Shown one piece after another: positions 24,095 through 35,157 of a stretch of DNA of 64,000 bases. The translations under genes and the position numbers were made by a program. The stretch is from Xenorhabdus ehlersii. GTDB taxonomy: Bacteria > Pseudomonadota > Gammaproteobacteria > Enterobacterales > Enterobacteriaceae. How positions within the stretch are numbered: the first letter of the stretch is position 1; each line of letters opens with the position of its first letter. The notes under the pieces were generated by a model that was given only the letters and a program-made list of their open reading frames with translations, was not told where the DNA came from and made no database searches. Location of the stretch: positions 248,001-312,000 of the forward strand of contig NZ_RAQI01000003.1 in NCBI RefSeq assembly GCF_003610465.1. The letters are read 5' to 3'.

Positions 24095-24241
24095 CGTGAT
24101 TCACTTCAATGTATGTTAAAGGCGTATATCATACGGCGTTTTTTTTATCCGCTCTATCAGTTCCCAAAAATTATTGTTAATTAGAGTTTATTTATTCTTG
24201 GTTTACATAATAAAATAGCTTTTTTTACAAGAGGTTGAATA

Positions 24242-25285
24242 ATGAAAAAGACTAAAATAACAGCAATAGCCGGTTTTCTGGCTTTAGTTAGCGGTTCTGC
24301 TTTCGCTTTACCGAATATTACTGTTTTGGCAACAGGGGGTACAATTGCTGGAGGGGGGGAATCGGCAACTCAATCTAGTTATACCGCAGGTAAAGTGGGC
24401 ATTGATTCGTTGCTGAATGCTGTACCAGCAATTAAAAACATTGCTGATTTGAAAGGTGAGCAGGTTGTCAGCATCGGTTCTCAGGACATGAACGATCAAG
24501 TATGGCTGACTCTGGCGAAGAAAATCAATGCAGAATGTGACAAAACTGACGGTTTTGTTATCACCCACGGTACTGACACCATGGAAGAAACTGCTTATTT
24601 CCTCGAACTGACCACCCAATGCCAGAAGCCTATCGTGATGGTTGGTGCAATGCGTCCATCTACAGCACTGGGTGCTGACGGTCCGTTGAACCTGTACAAC
24701 GCTGTTGTTGTTGCGGCTGATAAAAACTCAGCAAACCGTGGTGTGCTGCTGGCGATGAATGACTCCGTGATCCATGGTCGTGACATCAGTAAACTGAGCA
24801 CAACTGAAGTTCAGGCGTTTCAGGCTGTGAATGCTGGTGCACAGGGCTTCGTTCACGATGGCAAAGTACGCTACTATTCTGCGGCACCTGTAAAAGCAAG
24901 CAAAGCCGTTTTTGATGTGAGCGAATTGGATAAATTGCCGAAAGTTGGCATCGTTTATAACTACTCCAACGCTTCTGATCTGCCAGCAAAAGCTTTCGTT
25001 GAAAATGGTTATCAGGGCATTGTCAGTGCAGGTGTAGGTAACGGTAACATCTATAAGTCCATTTTTGACACATTGACTAAGGCAGCTAAAAATGGTGTTG
25101 TTGTCGTTCGCTCCAGCCGTATTCCTTTCGGCTACACTACCCAGAATGCTGAAGTTAACGACAGCAAATATGGCTTTGTGGCTTCAGAGCGTTTGAACCC
25201 ACAGAAAGCCCGCGTTCTTCTGCAATTGGCTCTGACGCAAACTTCTGATGTAGAAAAAATTCAGGAAATGTTTGGTAAGTATTAA
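24242..25285 (+). CDS. ansB: Periplasmic L-asparaginase II
   Basis: Hydrolyses asparagine to aspartate and ammonia in the periplasm. 347 residues. A signal peptide ends at SGSAFA, then LPNITVLATGGTIAGGG with the first catalytic Thr and VITHGTDTMEETAYFL with the second Thr-Asp-Lys set. The C terminus VEKIQEMFGKY is typical. Divergent from ycaO with a 147-bp shared promoter region; a strong terminator follows. E. coli ansB is anaerobically induced, which would fit the neighbouring pfl locus. Confidence 0.97.
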   Translation: MKKTKITAIAGFLALVSGSAFALPNITVLATGGTIAGGGESATQSSYTAGKVGIDSLLNAVPAIKNIADLKGEQVVSIGSQDMNDQVWLTLAKKINAECDKTDGFVITHGTDTMEETAYFLELTTQCQKPIVMVGAMRPSTALGADGPLNLYNAVVVAADKNSANRGVLLAMNDSVIHGRDISKLSTTEVQAFQAVNAGAQGFVHDGKVRYYSAAPVKASKAVFDVSELDKLPKVGIVYNYSNASDLPAKAFVENGYQGIVSAGVGNGNIYKSIFDTLTKAAKNGVVVVRSSRIPFGYTTQNAEVNDSKYGFVASERLNPQKARVLLQLALTQTSDVEKIQEMFGKY

Positions 25286-25303
25286 TTCCTGATTTAACTA
25301 TAT

Positions 25304-25330
25304 AAAAAGGCGCATTCGATGCGCCTTTTT
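25304..25330 (+). terminator. Terminator between ansB and the metallophosphoesterase gene
   Basis: 12-bp perfect arms AAAAAGGCGCAT / ATGCGCCTTTTT around TCG. A and T runs on both sides make it bidirectional for the two convergent genes. Confidence 0.9.
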
Positions 25331-25348
25331 ATATTTTTACTTTCAATT

Positions 25349-26725
25349 CTATTGATTCAGTTGGTGTGTTAATTTTCCACAAGTGCCTTGAAAATCTTGA
25401 ATTTTTCTAGGTGTACCATCACGGCCATTATAAACTGAAACATCAATACACTTATTTCTTACATTCATCAACAGAAAATCACCTTGGAATAAGGCACCAC
25501 TATTATATATCCTGGCATTACCAAAGATGGGATCTCCTCCATTTTTATTAGATTCTTTAACCTGATGAGTATGACCAATAAATACTGCCATAACGTTATA
25601 TTTTTCAATTAAATTTTTGAATTCTTTTTTCTGTTCATCTGTACTTTTTTGAATAAAACTTTGCGTGCCATCATGAAAATTAAGAATACTTGCTTTTCCT
25701 CTGGAATAGGCTTTTGTTAAATCGGTTTTTAACCATGCCATCGAATTTTTTATATATATTGTTGGGGCGGCATAGTGATCCAATGTAACCCAATAAGTTG
25801 GGTAGTTCTGTAGTTGAACATAATGAATATTACCGAAATCCCATGAATAGGCTAAGCTACCGCTATGTTTATCATTATTATAATCACTATTGAAATTTAA
25901 TAGCTGCTCATTCTGATAGTTATCACTTATCTCTGATGCCATATTGTCGACAGACCACCTCGCACAGGCATTTTTACTAAAATCAAAATGCCAATATTCC
26001 GTACAATCATTTACATTGTTTTGGTAGTCATGATTACCAAGGCCAAAATAAAATGGGAATAATAATTTATTGTATATTAAATAGAAGTCATCTCTGGTGT
26101 TCTGGCGACCAAACTCAGTCATATCACCATTGATAATACCGAAATCTACTAATCCTTGTAGGTGTAACTCGTTAATGCTTTTTACAACATTGCGGTTTCT
26201 GTTTTTCCAAGGTTCCTCATTTGCAAAAGCGTTTGGATCTCCGGTTTCTAATCTCCATGGCTGCGGATCAGACATTACAATGACCTTATAATTTCTGGTT
26301 AAGTGTTTTTTAAGGAATGTGACTCTTATTCCGGTATTCTCTCCATGTATTAAAGAATATCCCGTTAAATAGCTATCTTGTTTATTCGTGGTAATATCAT
26401 ATGAATTTTTTCCAAAAAAGGGAATGTTCCAATGTATAGTTATTTTGGCGCCATCTGAGGCTTTGTATACAGCTGTGCCTTCGGTGTTATTCATACGCGA
26501 ATTGTCAAACATAAAATTCACTCTTTCACCCATTAATACTTTTTGAGGAGGTTTGGTACTCCATGTGCCATTTTTTAGGGATGACGAATCTAATTCCAGA
26601 ATAGAGTCGGTGCTATTTTTAATACTAATAAGTGTTGAGCTGAGTGCACGAATAGAAAATGTAGATAAAAACAATAAGATAATAAACATTAGGTAGGGTA
26701 ATGTAGATTGATTTATTTTTTTCAT
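25349..26725 (-). CDS. Secreted calcineurin-like metallophosphoesterase with an extra N-terminal domain
   Basis: 458 residues, signal peptide about 1-27. Residues 30-145 form a beta-rich stretch (KNGTWSTKPP, GTAVYKASDGAKITIHWNIPFFGKNSYD-like spacing) that recalls aegerolysin or related membrane-binding folds; this is a weak, pattern-based guess. Residues 147-440 are a metallophosphoesterase: SDPQPW (152), NGDM (about 200), GNHD (230-233), NFHDG (about 350) and GHTH (384-387), giving a complete di-metal site. Clear Shine-Dalgarno (AAGGAAAT). Codon use is more AT-rich than the core genes, suggesting accessory origin. Substrate unknown. Confidence 0.85.
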   Translation of the reverse strand: MKKINQSTLPYLMFIILLFLSTFSIRALSSTLISIKNSTDSILELDSSSLKNGTWSTKPPQKVLMGERVNFMFDNSRMNNTEGTAVYKASDGAKITIHWNIPFFGKNSYDITTNKQDSYLTGYSLIHGENTGIRVTFLKKHLTRNYKVIVMSDPQPWRLETGDPNAFANEEPWKNRNRNVVKSINELHLQGLVDFGIINGDMTEFGRQNTRDDFYLIYNKLLFPFYFGLGNHDYQNNVNDCTEYWHFDFSKNACARWSVDNMASEISDNYQNEQLLNFNSDYNNDKHSGSLAYSWDFGNIHYVQLQNYPTYWVTLDHYAAPTIYIKNSMAWLKTDLTKAYSRGKASILNFHDGTQSFIQKSTDEQKKEFKNLIEKYNVMAVFIGHTHQVKESNKNGGDPIFGNARIYNSGALFQGDFLLMNVRNKCIDVSVYNGRDGTPRKIQDFQGTCGKLTHQLNQ

Positions 26726-27233
26726 TTTTTATTTCCTTTAGCATGATCGTAACTTGTTGATATATTTTACTGATTAATTTGATTAATGAATAATTCAGTT
26801 TTGAAGAATGAAGGTGAGTTTATGTTGAGACGTTTTTTGTTGTTTCGTGAAAAGGGTATATTTGAAAGTCTCGATTGATTTTGTCAAGGATTTATTTGAA
26901 TAAGTAATGTGGTTTTGATGCAATAAATTGTTTTTTTTAATTTTATGATTTAAATCTTTTCGGTAAGTGGTGTGTTTTATTATTAATATTCTAAGTTTGT
27001 TTTTATTTTGAGTGTTAAGCAAAGACGATATTAACCAGGCTTGATTTTTTGATTTTTTGTTATTCGGATTATAGTTTATTGCGTTATTTGTAATAAGGTG
27101 ATCTATCAGAGAGTTATGCTGTAGTTGACAATTGTAGTTTACAATAAATGTTTAATAATTATTGCAGCAGCAAGGCGGGAGTGATAAAACCAATGCGTCC
27201 GATTTTATTGTATCCATTGATAGGGTGAAGTTA
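26726..27233. other. AT-rich spacer upstream of serC
   Basis: 508 bases, strongly AT-rich between 26,790 and 27,100. It separates the divergent metallophosphoesterase gene and serC and must hold both promoters. A 75-codon minus-strand frame at 26795-27022 has no ribosome site and only AT-biased codons, so it is not called. Confidence 0.5.
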
Positions 27234-28322
27234 ATGAGTCAGGTATATAATTTCAGCGCTGGTCCAGCTATGTTGCCAGCAGAAGTGTTACGACGTGCAG
27301 AGCAGGAACTTTGCAACTGGCACGGCTTGGGGACATCTGTAATGGAAATTAGTCACCGTAGCAAAGAGTTTGTGGCTGTTGCGGCAGAAGCAGAAAAAGA
27401 TCTCCGAGATTTATTAGCAATACCTGAGAATTACAAAGTACTGTTTTGTCATGGCGGTGCTCGTGGGCAATTTTCGGCGTTACCACTGAATTTACTGGGT
27501 GATAAACCGACAGCAGATTACATCGTTAGTGGCTACTGGTCTGAATGTGCAGCGAAAGAAGCAGAAAAATATTGCACTCCAAACATCATTGATATCAGGA
27601 CAGAAATGGGCGGTGTCAAAGGTGTGAAGCCGATGAGTGAATGGGCGTTGAGCAGTGATGCTGCCTATATCCATTATTGTCCTAATGAAACTATTGAAGG
27701 CATTGCCATTTTTGAAGAGCCTAATTTTGGTGATGATAAAATTGTCATTGCCGATTACTCTTCAACCATTCTCTCTGCACCAATTGATGTTAGCCGTTAT
27801 GGTGTCATTTATGCTGGGGCACAAAAAAATATTGGGCCAGCAGGGATTACCGTTGTCATTATTCGTGAAGATCTACTGGGTAAAGCACACCAGCATACGC
27901 CATCTATTCTGGATTATACTGTGCAGGTTCAATACGACTCCATGTATAACACGCCCCCGACATTTGCATGGTATTTGTCTGGCATGGTATTCAAATGGTT
28001 GAAAGAGCAGGGAGGGCTACAAGAAATCAGTAAACGCAATCATGCTAAAGCCGAACACCTTTATCATGCAGTTGATAACAGTAAGTTGTATATCAACCGT
28101 GTTGCTCCTCAAAACCGTTCTATCATGAATGTGCCATTCCAACTGGCTAACCCAGCGTTAGATAGCCAGTTTTTGGAAGAAGCTTATGCACACGGGTTAC
28201 ATGCATTGAAAGGGCACAAAGTTGCGGGTGGCGCTCGTGCTTCGATTTATAACGCCATGCCTTATGAAGGTGTGAAAGCATTAGTTGAATTTATGGCTGA
28301 TTTTGAACGCCGCAATGCATAA
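27234..28322 (+). CDS. serC: Phosphoserine aminotransferase
   Basis: PLP enzyme for serine and pyridoxal-5'-phosphate synthesis. I start at ATG 27234 (product [15 protein letters not shown], 362 residues, equal to E. coli) behind a GGGTGAAG ribosome site; the frame is open upstream to 27162 but that part is not family-like. The PLP lysine is in [12 protein letters not shown]. First gene of the conserved serC-aroA operon. Confidence 0.97.
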   Translation: MSQVYNFSAGPAMLPAEVLRRAEQELCNWHGLGTSVMEISHRSKEFVAVAAEAEKDLRDLLAIPENYKVLFCHGGARGQFSALPLNLLGDKPTADYIVSGYWSECAAKEAEKYCTPNIIDIRTEMGGVKGVKPMSEWALSSDAAYIHYCPNETIEGIAIFEEPNFGDDKIVIADYSSTILSAPIDVSRYGVIYAGAQKNIGPAGITVVIIREDLLGKAHQHTPSILDYTVQVQYDSMYNTPPTFAWYLSGMVFKWLKEQGGLQEISKRNHAKAEHLYHAVDNSKLYINRVAPQNRSIMNVPFQLANPALDSQFLEEAYAHGLHALKGHKVAGGARASIYNAMPYEGVKALVEFMADFERRNA

Positions 28323-28332
28323 TTTTTTATCG

Positions 28333-28355
28333 TCGGGAGGGGTAAAGCCTCCCGA
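28333..28355 (+). promoter_or_regulatory. Hairpin between serC and aroA
   Basis: 8-bp arms TCGGGAGG / CCTCCCGA around a 7-nt loop, without a T run. Probably an mRNA-stabilising or attenuating structure inside the operon. Confidence 0.55.
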
Positions 28356-28413
28356 TCTTAAAATCCTCGATTTATCCTAACAACTAAAATCATATCTGGA
28401 GATTCCTCCCTTT

Positions 28414-29706
28414 ATGCAATCCCTGACGTTACAACCTATTTCCCATATTAATGGAACAATTAACTTGCCTGGTTCTAAAAGCGTTTCTAACCGCGCTTTG
28501 TTACTTGCTGCTCTCGCTAAGGGAACAACCCGATTGACCAATTTGTTGGATAGCGATGATATCCGTTACATGCTTAATGCTCTGACTGCATTAGGTATTT
28601 CCTATCGTCTCTCTGCTGATCGTACTAACTGTGAAGTAGATGGCATTGGAGGCCGTATTACGGGCAAAAGCGGCATCGAACTGTTTTTGGGCAATGCTGG
28701 TACAGCAATGCGTCCATTGGCCGCGGCTCTATGTTTAGGAAACGGCGGTATGGACGTGGTATTGACCGGTGAACCTCGTATGAAAGAGCGTCCAATTGGT
28801 CACTTAGTTGATGCATTGCGTCAAGGCGGAGCAGAAATTGATTATCTTGAACAGGAAAATTACCCACCTTTACATATCAAAGGGGGGTTTTTAGGCGGAA
28901 AAGTTACCGTTGACGGTAGTGTTTCCAGTCAGTTCCTAACCGCCTTGTTGATGGCAGCTCCATTGGCAAAAAACGATACGGAAATTCGCATACAAGGTGA
29001 TTTGGTTTCTAAACCTTATATTGATATTACATTGGCACTGATGAAAAGTTTTGGTGTAACGGTAGACAATGGACAATATCAGGTGTTTCACATTAAAGGT
29101 CAGCAGCAATATTTGTCTCCGGGACAATATTTGGTGGAAGGTGATGCTTCATCGGCATCTTATTTTCTGGCTGCGGCGGCAATTAAAGGTGGAACCGTTC
29201 GTGTCACGGGCATTGGCAGGAATAGCCTGCAAGGGGATACCAAATTTGCCAATGTGTTAGAACAGATGGGGGCAACTATTCGTTGGGGGGATGATTTTGT
29301 TGAATGTGAACGCGGTACATTGACAGGCATTGATATGGATATGAATGCTATTCCTGACGCTGCAATGACAATTGCGACGACCGCGTTGTTTGCACAGGGA
29401 GAAACCGTTATCCGCAATATCTACAATTGGCGGGTAAAAGAAACTGATCGGCTAAATGCAATGGCAACTGAATTGAGAAAAATAGGTGCCGAAGTGGAAG
29501 AGGGACATGATTATATTCGAATTTCTCCGCCAGAAAAGCTCAATCATGCTGAAATTAAGACCTATAATGATCACCGCATTGCGATGTGTTTCTCGTTGGT
29601 GGCTCTGTCGGATACCCCAGTCACCATCCTTGATCCAGGCTGTACAGCAAAGACATTCCCAGATTATTTCAATCAGCTTGAAAAGCTCAGCCAGTACGCC
29701 AAATAG
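28414..29706 (+). CDS. aroA: EPSP synthase (3-phosphoshikimate 1-carboxyvinyltransferase)
   Basis: Joins shikimate-3-phosphate and PEP in aromatic amino-acid synthesis. 430 residues. Substrate-binding motifs: [17 protein letters not shown] at the N terminus, [15 protein letters not shown] near residue 93, [10 protein letters not shown] near 125, and [10 protein letters not shown] late. Its order after serC and before cmk and rpsA is standard. Terminator downstream at 29796. Confidence 0.98.
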   Translation: MQSLTLQPISHINGTINLPGSKSVSNRALLLAALAKGTTRLTNLLDSDDIRYMLNALTALGISYRLSADRTNCEVDGIGGRITGKSGIELFLGNAGTAMRPLAAALCLGNGGMDVVLTGEPRMKERPIGHLVDALRQGGAEIDYLEQENYPPLHIKGGFLGGKVTVDGSVSSQFLTALLMAAPLAKNDTEIRIQGDLVSKPYIDITLALMKSFGVTVDNGQYQVFHIKGQQQYLSPGQYLVEGDASSASYFLAAAAIKGGTVRVTGIGRNSLQGDTKFANVLEQMGATIRWGDDFVECERGTLTGIDMDMNAIPDAAMTIATTALFAQGETVIRNIYNWRVKETDRLNAMATELRKIGAEVEEGHDYIRISPPEKLNHAEIKTYNDHRIAMCFSLVALSDTPVTILDPGCTAKTFPDYFNQLEKLSQYAK

Positions 29707-29795
29707 ACGGAGAGGCAAAAGTAGGTAGGGACAGAAATAAATGGGTTTTGCCTGTTTCTCTCATTTGCTGAGCGCGTATAATAAGACAGGTTTTT

Positions 29796-29821
29796 ATTGC
29801 TTACTAATTAAGCAATTTTTT
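29796..29821 (+). terminator. Rho-independent terminator of serC-aroA
   Basis: 7-bp arms ATTGCTT / AAGCAAT around ACTAATT, followed by five T. Located 90 bases after the aroA stop. Confidence 0.8.
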
Positions 29822-29877
29822 GCATTCGGTAAATGACCTGTCTGTTATACGAATGTTATGCGAAAAGGAGGATAATG

Positions 29878-30564
29878 ATGGCGGCGATAGCCCCAGTAAT
29901 AACCGTTGATGGGCCAAGTGGTGCTGGCAAGGGAACACTATGTCAGGCATTGGCGGAAGCGTTAGATTGGCAGTTGCTTGATTCAGGTGCCATTTATCGT
30001 GTATTGGCACTGGCTGCCATCCATCATCAGGTGGATATCCAGTCTGAAGACGCACTGGTTCCTCTGGCTGCAAACCTGGATGTTCGTTTTGTGCCTGCAA
30101 ATGGCAAACTCCGGGTTATTCTGGAAGGCGAAGATGTCAGCAATGAAATTCGTACCGAAGCTGTTGGAAATACGGCTTCACAGGCGGCGACATTCCCACG
30201 TGTCCGTGAAGCACTTTTACGTCGGCAGAGAGCTTTCCGTATTGTCCCTGGACTGATAGCTGATGGTCGTGATATGGGAACCGTTGTATTTCCTGACGCG
30301 CCAGTGAAAATATTTCTTGATGCAAGTGCGGAAGAACGCGCCCGCAGACGTATGTTGCAGTTGCAGGAGAGAGGTTTTAGTGTTAACTTTGAAAATCTTT
30401 TGTCCGAGATACAAGAACGGGACTTCCGCGATCGCAATCGGGCCGTTGCGCCTTTAGTGCCGGCAAAAGATGCATTGATCCTGGATTCGACCAGCATGTC
30501 TATCGAAGACGTGATTGATAAAGCACTGGCTTATGTGAGAAACGCGCTGGAAATACCCGCATAA
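29878..30564 (+). CDS. cmk: Cytidylate kinase
   Basis: Phosphorylates CMP and dCMP. I start at ATG 29878 ([12 protein letters not shown], 228 residues) because AAGGAGG at 29865-29871 has ideal spacing; ATG 29875 is also possible. P-loop GPSGAGKGT at about residue 11, LLDSGAIYR for the nucleotide, and [16 protein letters not shown]. It precedes rpsA, as in E. coli. Confidence 0.97.
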   Translation: MAAIAPVITVDGPSGAGKGTLCQALAEALDWQLLDSGAIYRVLALAAIHHQVDIQSEDALVPLAANLDVRFVPANGKLRVILEGEDVSNEIRTEAVGNTASQAATFPRVREALLRRQRAFRIVPGLIADGRDMGTVVFPDAPVKIFLDASAEERARRRMLQLQERGFSVNFENLLSEIQERDFRDRNRAVAPLVPAKDALILDSTSMSIEDVIDKALAYVRNALEIPA

Positions 30565-30580
30565 TCGTTAATTTTCTCAA

Positions 30581-30602
30581 ATACACTATTGCAGTAGTGT
30601 AT
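30581..30602 (+). promoter_or_regulatory. Hairpin between cmk and rpsA
   Basis: 8-bp arms ATACACTA / TAGTGTAT around TTGCAG, then no T run. It lies at the start of the rpsA leader, whose 193 bases hold the rpsA promoters and the autoregulatory leader expected for S1. Confidence 0.45.
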
Positions 30603-30757
30603 CGAGAAGATGTATATAGAATTCTGGTGTATTGGTAGTGAAATATTCTGGTACACTAAAACACCTTGTAACAGGGAAAAGTTGCGAGGTATGTAAAACA
30701 ACCCCATTCGGCTGGAAGCTAGATGGACGTTAATTAAAAATCTTGAAGATCATAAAC

Positions 30758-32431
30758 ATGACAGAATCTTTTGCTCAACTCTTTGAAGAATCCCTACAGG
30801 CTATCGAAACCCGTCCAGGCGCCATCGTTCGTGGTGTTGTGGTTGCTATCGATAAAGACGTTGTATTGGTTGACGCAGGCCTGAAATCAGAATCTGCAAT
30901 TCCTGTAGAACAATTCAAAAATGCTCAAGGTGAGCTGGAAATCCAAGTTGGCGATGAAATCGACGTAGCTTTGGATGCGGTAGAAGATGGTTTTGGTGAA
31001 ACTGTCTTGTCTCGTGAGAAAGCGAAACGTCACGAAGCATGGCTGATGCTGGAAAAAGCATACGAAGAAGCTGAAACTGTCACTGGTATTATCAATGGCA
31101 AAGTAAAAGGTGGCTTCACTGTAGAACTGAACGGTATCCGTGCGTTCCTGCCAGGTTCACTGGTTGACGTTCGCCCAGTTCGTGACACTGCTCACCTTGA
31201 AGGCAAAGAGCTTGAGTTCAAAGTCATCAAGCTGGATCAGAAACGCAACAACGTAGTTGTTTCTCGTCGTGCAGTTATCGAATCTGAAAACAGCGCAGAA
31301 CGTGATCAGCTGCTGGAAAACTTGCAAGAAGGCATGGAAGTTAAAGGTATCGTTAAGAACCTGACTGACTACGGTGCATTCGTTGATCTGGGCGGCGTTG
31401 ATGGCCTGCTGCACATTACTGATATGGCTTGGAAACGTGTTAAACACCCAAGCGAAATCGTCAATGTGGGCGATGAAATCACAGTTAAGGTACTGAAATT
31501 CGACCGTGAGCGTACTCGCGTATCTCTGGGTCTGAAACAACTGGGTGAAGATCCATGGGTAGCAATCGCTAAACGTTATCCAGAAAGTACTAAACTGACT
31601 GGTCGCGTAACTAACCTGACTGATTACGGCTGCTTCGTTGAAATCGAAGAAGGCGTTGAAGGTCTGGTACACGTTTCAGAAATGGATTGGACCAACAAGA
31701 ACATCCACCCATCCAAAGTTGTTAACGTTGGTGACGTTGTGGAAGTTATGGTTCTGGATATCGATGAAGAACGTCGTCGTATCTCCCTGGGCCTGAAACA
31801 GTGCAAAGCTAACCCTTGGCAGCAATTTGCTGAGACTCACAACAAGAACGATCGCGTTGAAGGTAAAATCAAGTCTATCACTGACTTTGGTATCTTCATC
31901 GGTCTGGAAGGCGGCATCGACGGTCTGGTTCACTTGTCTGACATCTCCTGGAACGTTGCAGGTGAAGAAGCAGTTCGTGAATACAAGAAAGGCGACGAAA
32001 TCGCTGCTGTAGTTCTGCAAGTAGATGCAGAGCGTGAGCGTATCTCTCTGGGCATCAAGCAACTGGCAGAAGATCCATTCAACAATTACCTGTCTGTAAA
32101 CAAGAAAGGTGTAATTGTTACTGGTAAAGTCACTGCAGTTGACGCAAAAGGTGCTACAGTTGAATTAGCTGACGGCGTTGAAGGTTACCTGCGTGCATCA
32201 GAAGCTTCTCGTGACCGCGTTGAAGATGCAACTCAAGTTCTGAACGTTGGCGATGAAGTTGAAGCTAAATATGTTGGCGTTGATCGCAAAAACCGCGTAA
32301 TCAACCTGTCTGTTCGTGCAAAAGACGAAGCTGATGAAAAAGACGCTATCGCTTCTGTGAACAAACAAGAAGACACAAACTTCGCTAACAATGCAATGGC
32401 TGAAGCTTTCAAAGCAGCTAAAGGCGAATAA
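30758..32431 (+). CDS. rpsA: 30S ribosomal protein S1
   Basis: Binds mRNA leaders and helps translation start on the 30S subunit. The start at ATG 30758 gives [13 protein letters not shown] and 557 residues, identical to E. coli; the open frame begins five codons earlier. Six S1 repeats are visible, each with a G-x-V-K-x-[LI]-T/N-D-[FY]-G-x-F core, the last more degenerate. Codon use is strongly biased, as for a highly expressed gene. Followed by a 14-bp hairpin and ihfB. Confidence 0.98.
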   Translation: MTESFAQLFEESLQAIETRPGAIVRGVVVAIDKDVVLVDAGLKSESAIPVEQFKNAQGELEIQVGDEIDVALDAVEDGFGETVLSREKAKRHEAWLMLEKAYEEAETVTGIINGKVKGGFTVELNGIRAFLPGSLVDVRPVRDTAHLEGKELEFKVIKLDQKRNNVVVSRRAVIESENSAERDQLLENLQEGMEVKGIVKNLTDYGAFVDLGGVDGLLHITDMAWKRVKHPSEIVNVGDEITVKVLKFDRERTRVSLGLKQLGEDPWVAIAKRYPESTKLTGRVTNLTDYGCFVEIEEGVEGLVHVSEMDWTNKNIHPSKVVNVGDVVEVMVLDIDEERRRISLGLKQCKANPWQQFAETHNKNDRVEGKIKSITDFGIFIGLEGGIDGLVHLSDISWNVAGEEAVREYKKGDEIAAVVLQVDAERERISLGIKQLAEDPFNNYLSVNKKGVIVTGKVTAVDAKGATVELADGVEGYLRASEASRDRVEDATQVLNVGDEVEAKYVGVDRKNRVINLSVRAKDEADEKDAIASVNKQEDTNFANNAMAEAFKAAKGE

Positions 32432-32447
32432 TCTAAGTCAATAACGG

Positions 32448-32481
32448 CGGGTAATATTCTCTATAATGAGAATATTACCCG
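32448..32481 (+). promoter_or_regulatory. Perfect 14-bp hairpin between rpsA and ihfB
   Basis: Arms CGGGTAATATTCTC and GAGAATATTACCCG around the loop TATAAT, ending 24 bases before the ihfB ATG. There is no T run, so it is more likely an mRNA processing or stability element, or an operator, than a terminator. Confidence 0.75.
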
Positions 32482-32505
32482 AATACGGTAGTTTAGGGAG
32501 GTACC

Positions 32506-32796
32506 ATGACCAAGTCTGAATTAATCGAAAGACTTGCAGAGCAGCAATCTCACATGCTGGCCAAAGCCGTTGAAGATGCAGTGAAAGAAATGCTTGATCA
32601 TATGGCAGAAACACTAGCCGCAGGTGAACGTATTGAAGTTCGCGGATTCGGCAGCTTTTCTCTTCACTACCGGGCTCCGCGTGTGGGCCGTAATCCAAAA
32701 ACAGGTGATAAAGTGGAATTGGACGGTAAATACGTTCCTCACTTTAAACCCGGTAAAGAATTGCGTGACCGCGTGAATATCTATAGCGATAGCTAA
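32506..32796 (+). CDS. ihfB: Integration host factor subunit beta
   Basis: DNA-bending nucleoid protein that pairs with IHF-alpha and serves replication, transcription and phage site-specific recombination. 96 residues. Starts [11 protein letters not shown] with an AGGGAGGT ribosome site. The DNA-binding arm [22 protein letters not shown] and the tail [15 protein letters not shown] are family hallmarks. The prophage nearby likely relies on it. Confidence 0.98.
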   Translation: MTKSELIERLAEQQSHMLAKAVEDAVKEMLDHMAETLAAGERIEVRGFGSFSLHYRAPRVGRNPKTGDKVELDGKYVPHFKPGKELRDRVNIYSDS

Positions 32797-32822
32797 GATA
32801 TCAGTTATTACTTAATTAAACT

Positions 32823-32848
32823 AACGGCGCCCTAGGGTGCCGTTTTTT
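32823..32848 (+). terminator. Rho-independent terminator of ihfB
   Basis: 9-base arms AACGGCGCC / GGTGCCGTT (one G.U pair) around CTAG, followed by four more T beyond the stem. Confidence 0.9.
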
Positions 32849-33015
32849 GTGTTTCTGGTTTTTGTGAGAATAGACGTATTTTTTTGAATCGTTTCTTCTG
32901 CTTAAAAGTTAATTTGCGAAGCGACTCCACAATAACATTTCTCTAACTAGCGATAAGAACTACTGTGTAATAATCTCTCTTGCGTGAATGGAATATCAGC
33001 ACAGAGACATAATGG

Positions 33016-35157
33016 ATGCAGCCTATAATACTTTCTCTTTTTACCTATTTATTCACCATTTGGCGGAAACCGCCGCCACTTATCAGTCTAAATTTGGCTG
33101 CATTAGTCATTATATTGGGAGTTTTTCCCTTATTATTTCTTGCAGAGCTTCCTCAACAAAAAGTTATTCAATACCTGGTTATCATTGCATTTTGCTTGTT
33201 ATTTTTTCCTAATAAAATTATACGACTAATATCATTAGGATTATGGGCGTTTATTTTCGGATGTTGGCATGGCCATCATATATTGGCACAAGTCACTTAT
33301 TTCAGCGAAACGTCCCGTACTGCAATCGTTATGATTGATAGTGTATCATTGGAAAATAATACGAAGGAGGATGATAAAAAGGCACGTTATCGTATTAGGT
33401 TGATTGAGAGTAATGGGAAATATATTATTCCTGCCTTATATGCGTCAGTATTATGGAACTCTCAAGAGTTGCTATGTGCTGGTCAGAAATGGCAGGTGAA
33501 AATGAAACTCAGGCCTGTTCATGCTCAATTAAATCATGGTAGTTTTGATAGCCAACGATATTCACTTTCTATTCGCCAGCCATTGAATGGAAAAATTATT
33601 GAGGCAAAACCACTCGATAAAAACTGTAACCTTCGGCAATATTTCATTAATAAGTTATTATCAGACATTCAGCCGTTAAAACAGGCGGGTATTGCATTAG
33701 CACTCTCGTTTGGTGAAAGGGCGTGGTTGGATAAATCCACTCGCTTGCTATTGCAGCAGACAGGTATTGCCCATCTGATGGCCATTTCAGGGCTGCATAT
33801 TGCAATGGCCAGTTTATTTGGCTGGAGTTTTGCAAGAATGGCGCAATTTTTCTTTCCTGCAAAATGGATTGGGTTTCGCTTTCCATTGATCATGGGCTGG
33901 TTAACCGCAATGCTGTATGGATGGTTGTCTGGTTGGGGAATTCCAGCTGTTCGGGCAATATTGGGGCTAACCTTGTGGATTTATTTACGATGTAAAAGCA
34001 GGCTTTGTTTTTCATGGCAATGGGCTTTATGGAGTGCTGCACTTATTTTATTTTTCGATCCTTTGGCAATACTTTCTGACAGTTTCTGGCTCTCATTTAC
34101 TGCGGTGATGGCACTGTTATTTTGGTTTTATTGGATGCCTTTGCCAGGAAAAATACATCAGGGTTGGCAATGGTCATGGCTGCGCGGGCTGCATATGCAG
34201 TTGGGCATGTTGTTAATGTTGTTGCCGTTGCAGCTTTTGTTATTTCAGAGCGTTAATATTGCATCATTGGTGGCTAATTTATGGGCTGTTCCGATTATCT
34301 CTTTTTTATCTGTTCCATTGGTTATGTTGGGGATAGTTTGTATCTTTCTTCCGGTTATCCAACCATTTTTATGGCAGCTTGTTGATTACAGCGTTTTATT
34401 TGCTTTGGCACCCTTACCTATCTTGGCGCATTCATGGTTTGAAACAGGGCACTATCCTATTGTCACTACGTTAGTAGGCTGGTTTTTTGTTGTGATTTGG
34501 CGCTTAGGTTGGTGGAGATCTTATAAATGGTTGTTAGGAATTTGCATTGGAATTATTGCGTGTTATTCCAAGCGTCCCAATGATTTTCAATGGCGTTTTT
34601 CAATGCTGGATGTGGGGCATGGATTAGCTGTGGTCATTGATAAGGGAGGAAAAGCGATTGTTTTTGATACAGGCAATCGTTGGGAAACGGGCAGCATGGC
34701 AGAAAAAGTTATTGGACCTTATTTACGTTGGCATCGGTTAACACCAGAGCAAATAATCCTGAGCCATGATCATTTGGATCATACGGGAGGAATGGAATAT
34801 CTACTTGAAAAATATCCCGATAGCCAAATTAGAAGCCCTTCATTGAATCAGGCTCATTTACCTTGTGTCCGTGGTGAGCGGTGGACATGGCAGGGGTTAC
34901 ATTTTGCAGTTCTTTGGCCACCAGAAAAGACGGCTATAGTTGGCAATGATCAATCTTGCGTGATCCGTATTGATGACGGTAAGTACAGTCTATTATTAAC
35001 AGGAGATTTGGAAAAGCGGGGTGAATACCGCTTATTGGAGCTTGAAAAGAATCATCTGCATACAACAATATTACAAGTACCTCATCATGGGAGTAACACC
35101 TCTTCTACTTCGGTATTTATACGCAGAGTTATGCCAATCATTCATATGTTGCCATGA
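33016..35157 (+). pseudogene. comEC: ComEC/Rec2-family DNA uptake channel, 3' end lost at the prophage junction
   Basis: 713 codons remain. The N-terminal half is multi-pass membrane (competence domain with GIAHLMAISGLHIAM and GWGIPAVRAILGLTLW). The C-terminal metallo-beta-lactamase-like domain shows LDVGHGLAVVI, DTGNRW, LSHDHLDHTGGMEYLL and ILQVPHHGSNTSST. After RRVMP near 35135 the sequence leaves the family and stops at 35157, while full-length proteins continue for roughly 50 residues. The prophage begins here, so the gene was most likely cut by integration. Whether the truncated product works is unknown. Confidence 0.85.

Noticed and set aside
26795..27022. 75-codon minus-strand frame upstream of serC
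   Set aside because: AT-biased low-complexity product without a ribosome site; more likely spacer.
31157..32062. Long minus-strand frames opposite rpsA
   Set aside because: Artifacts of the strong codon bias of rpsA.
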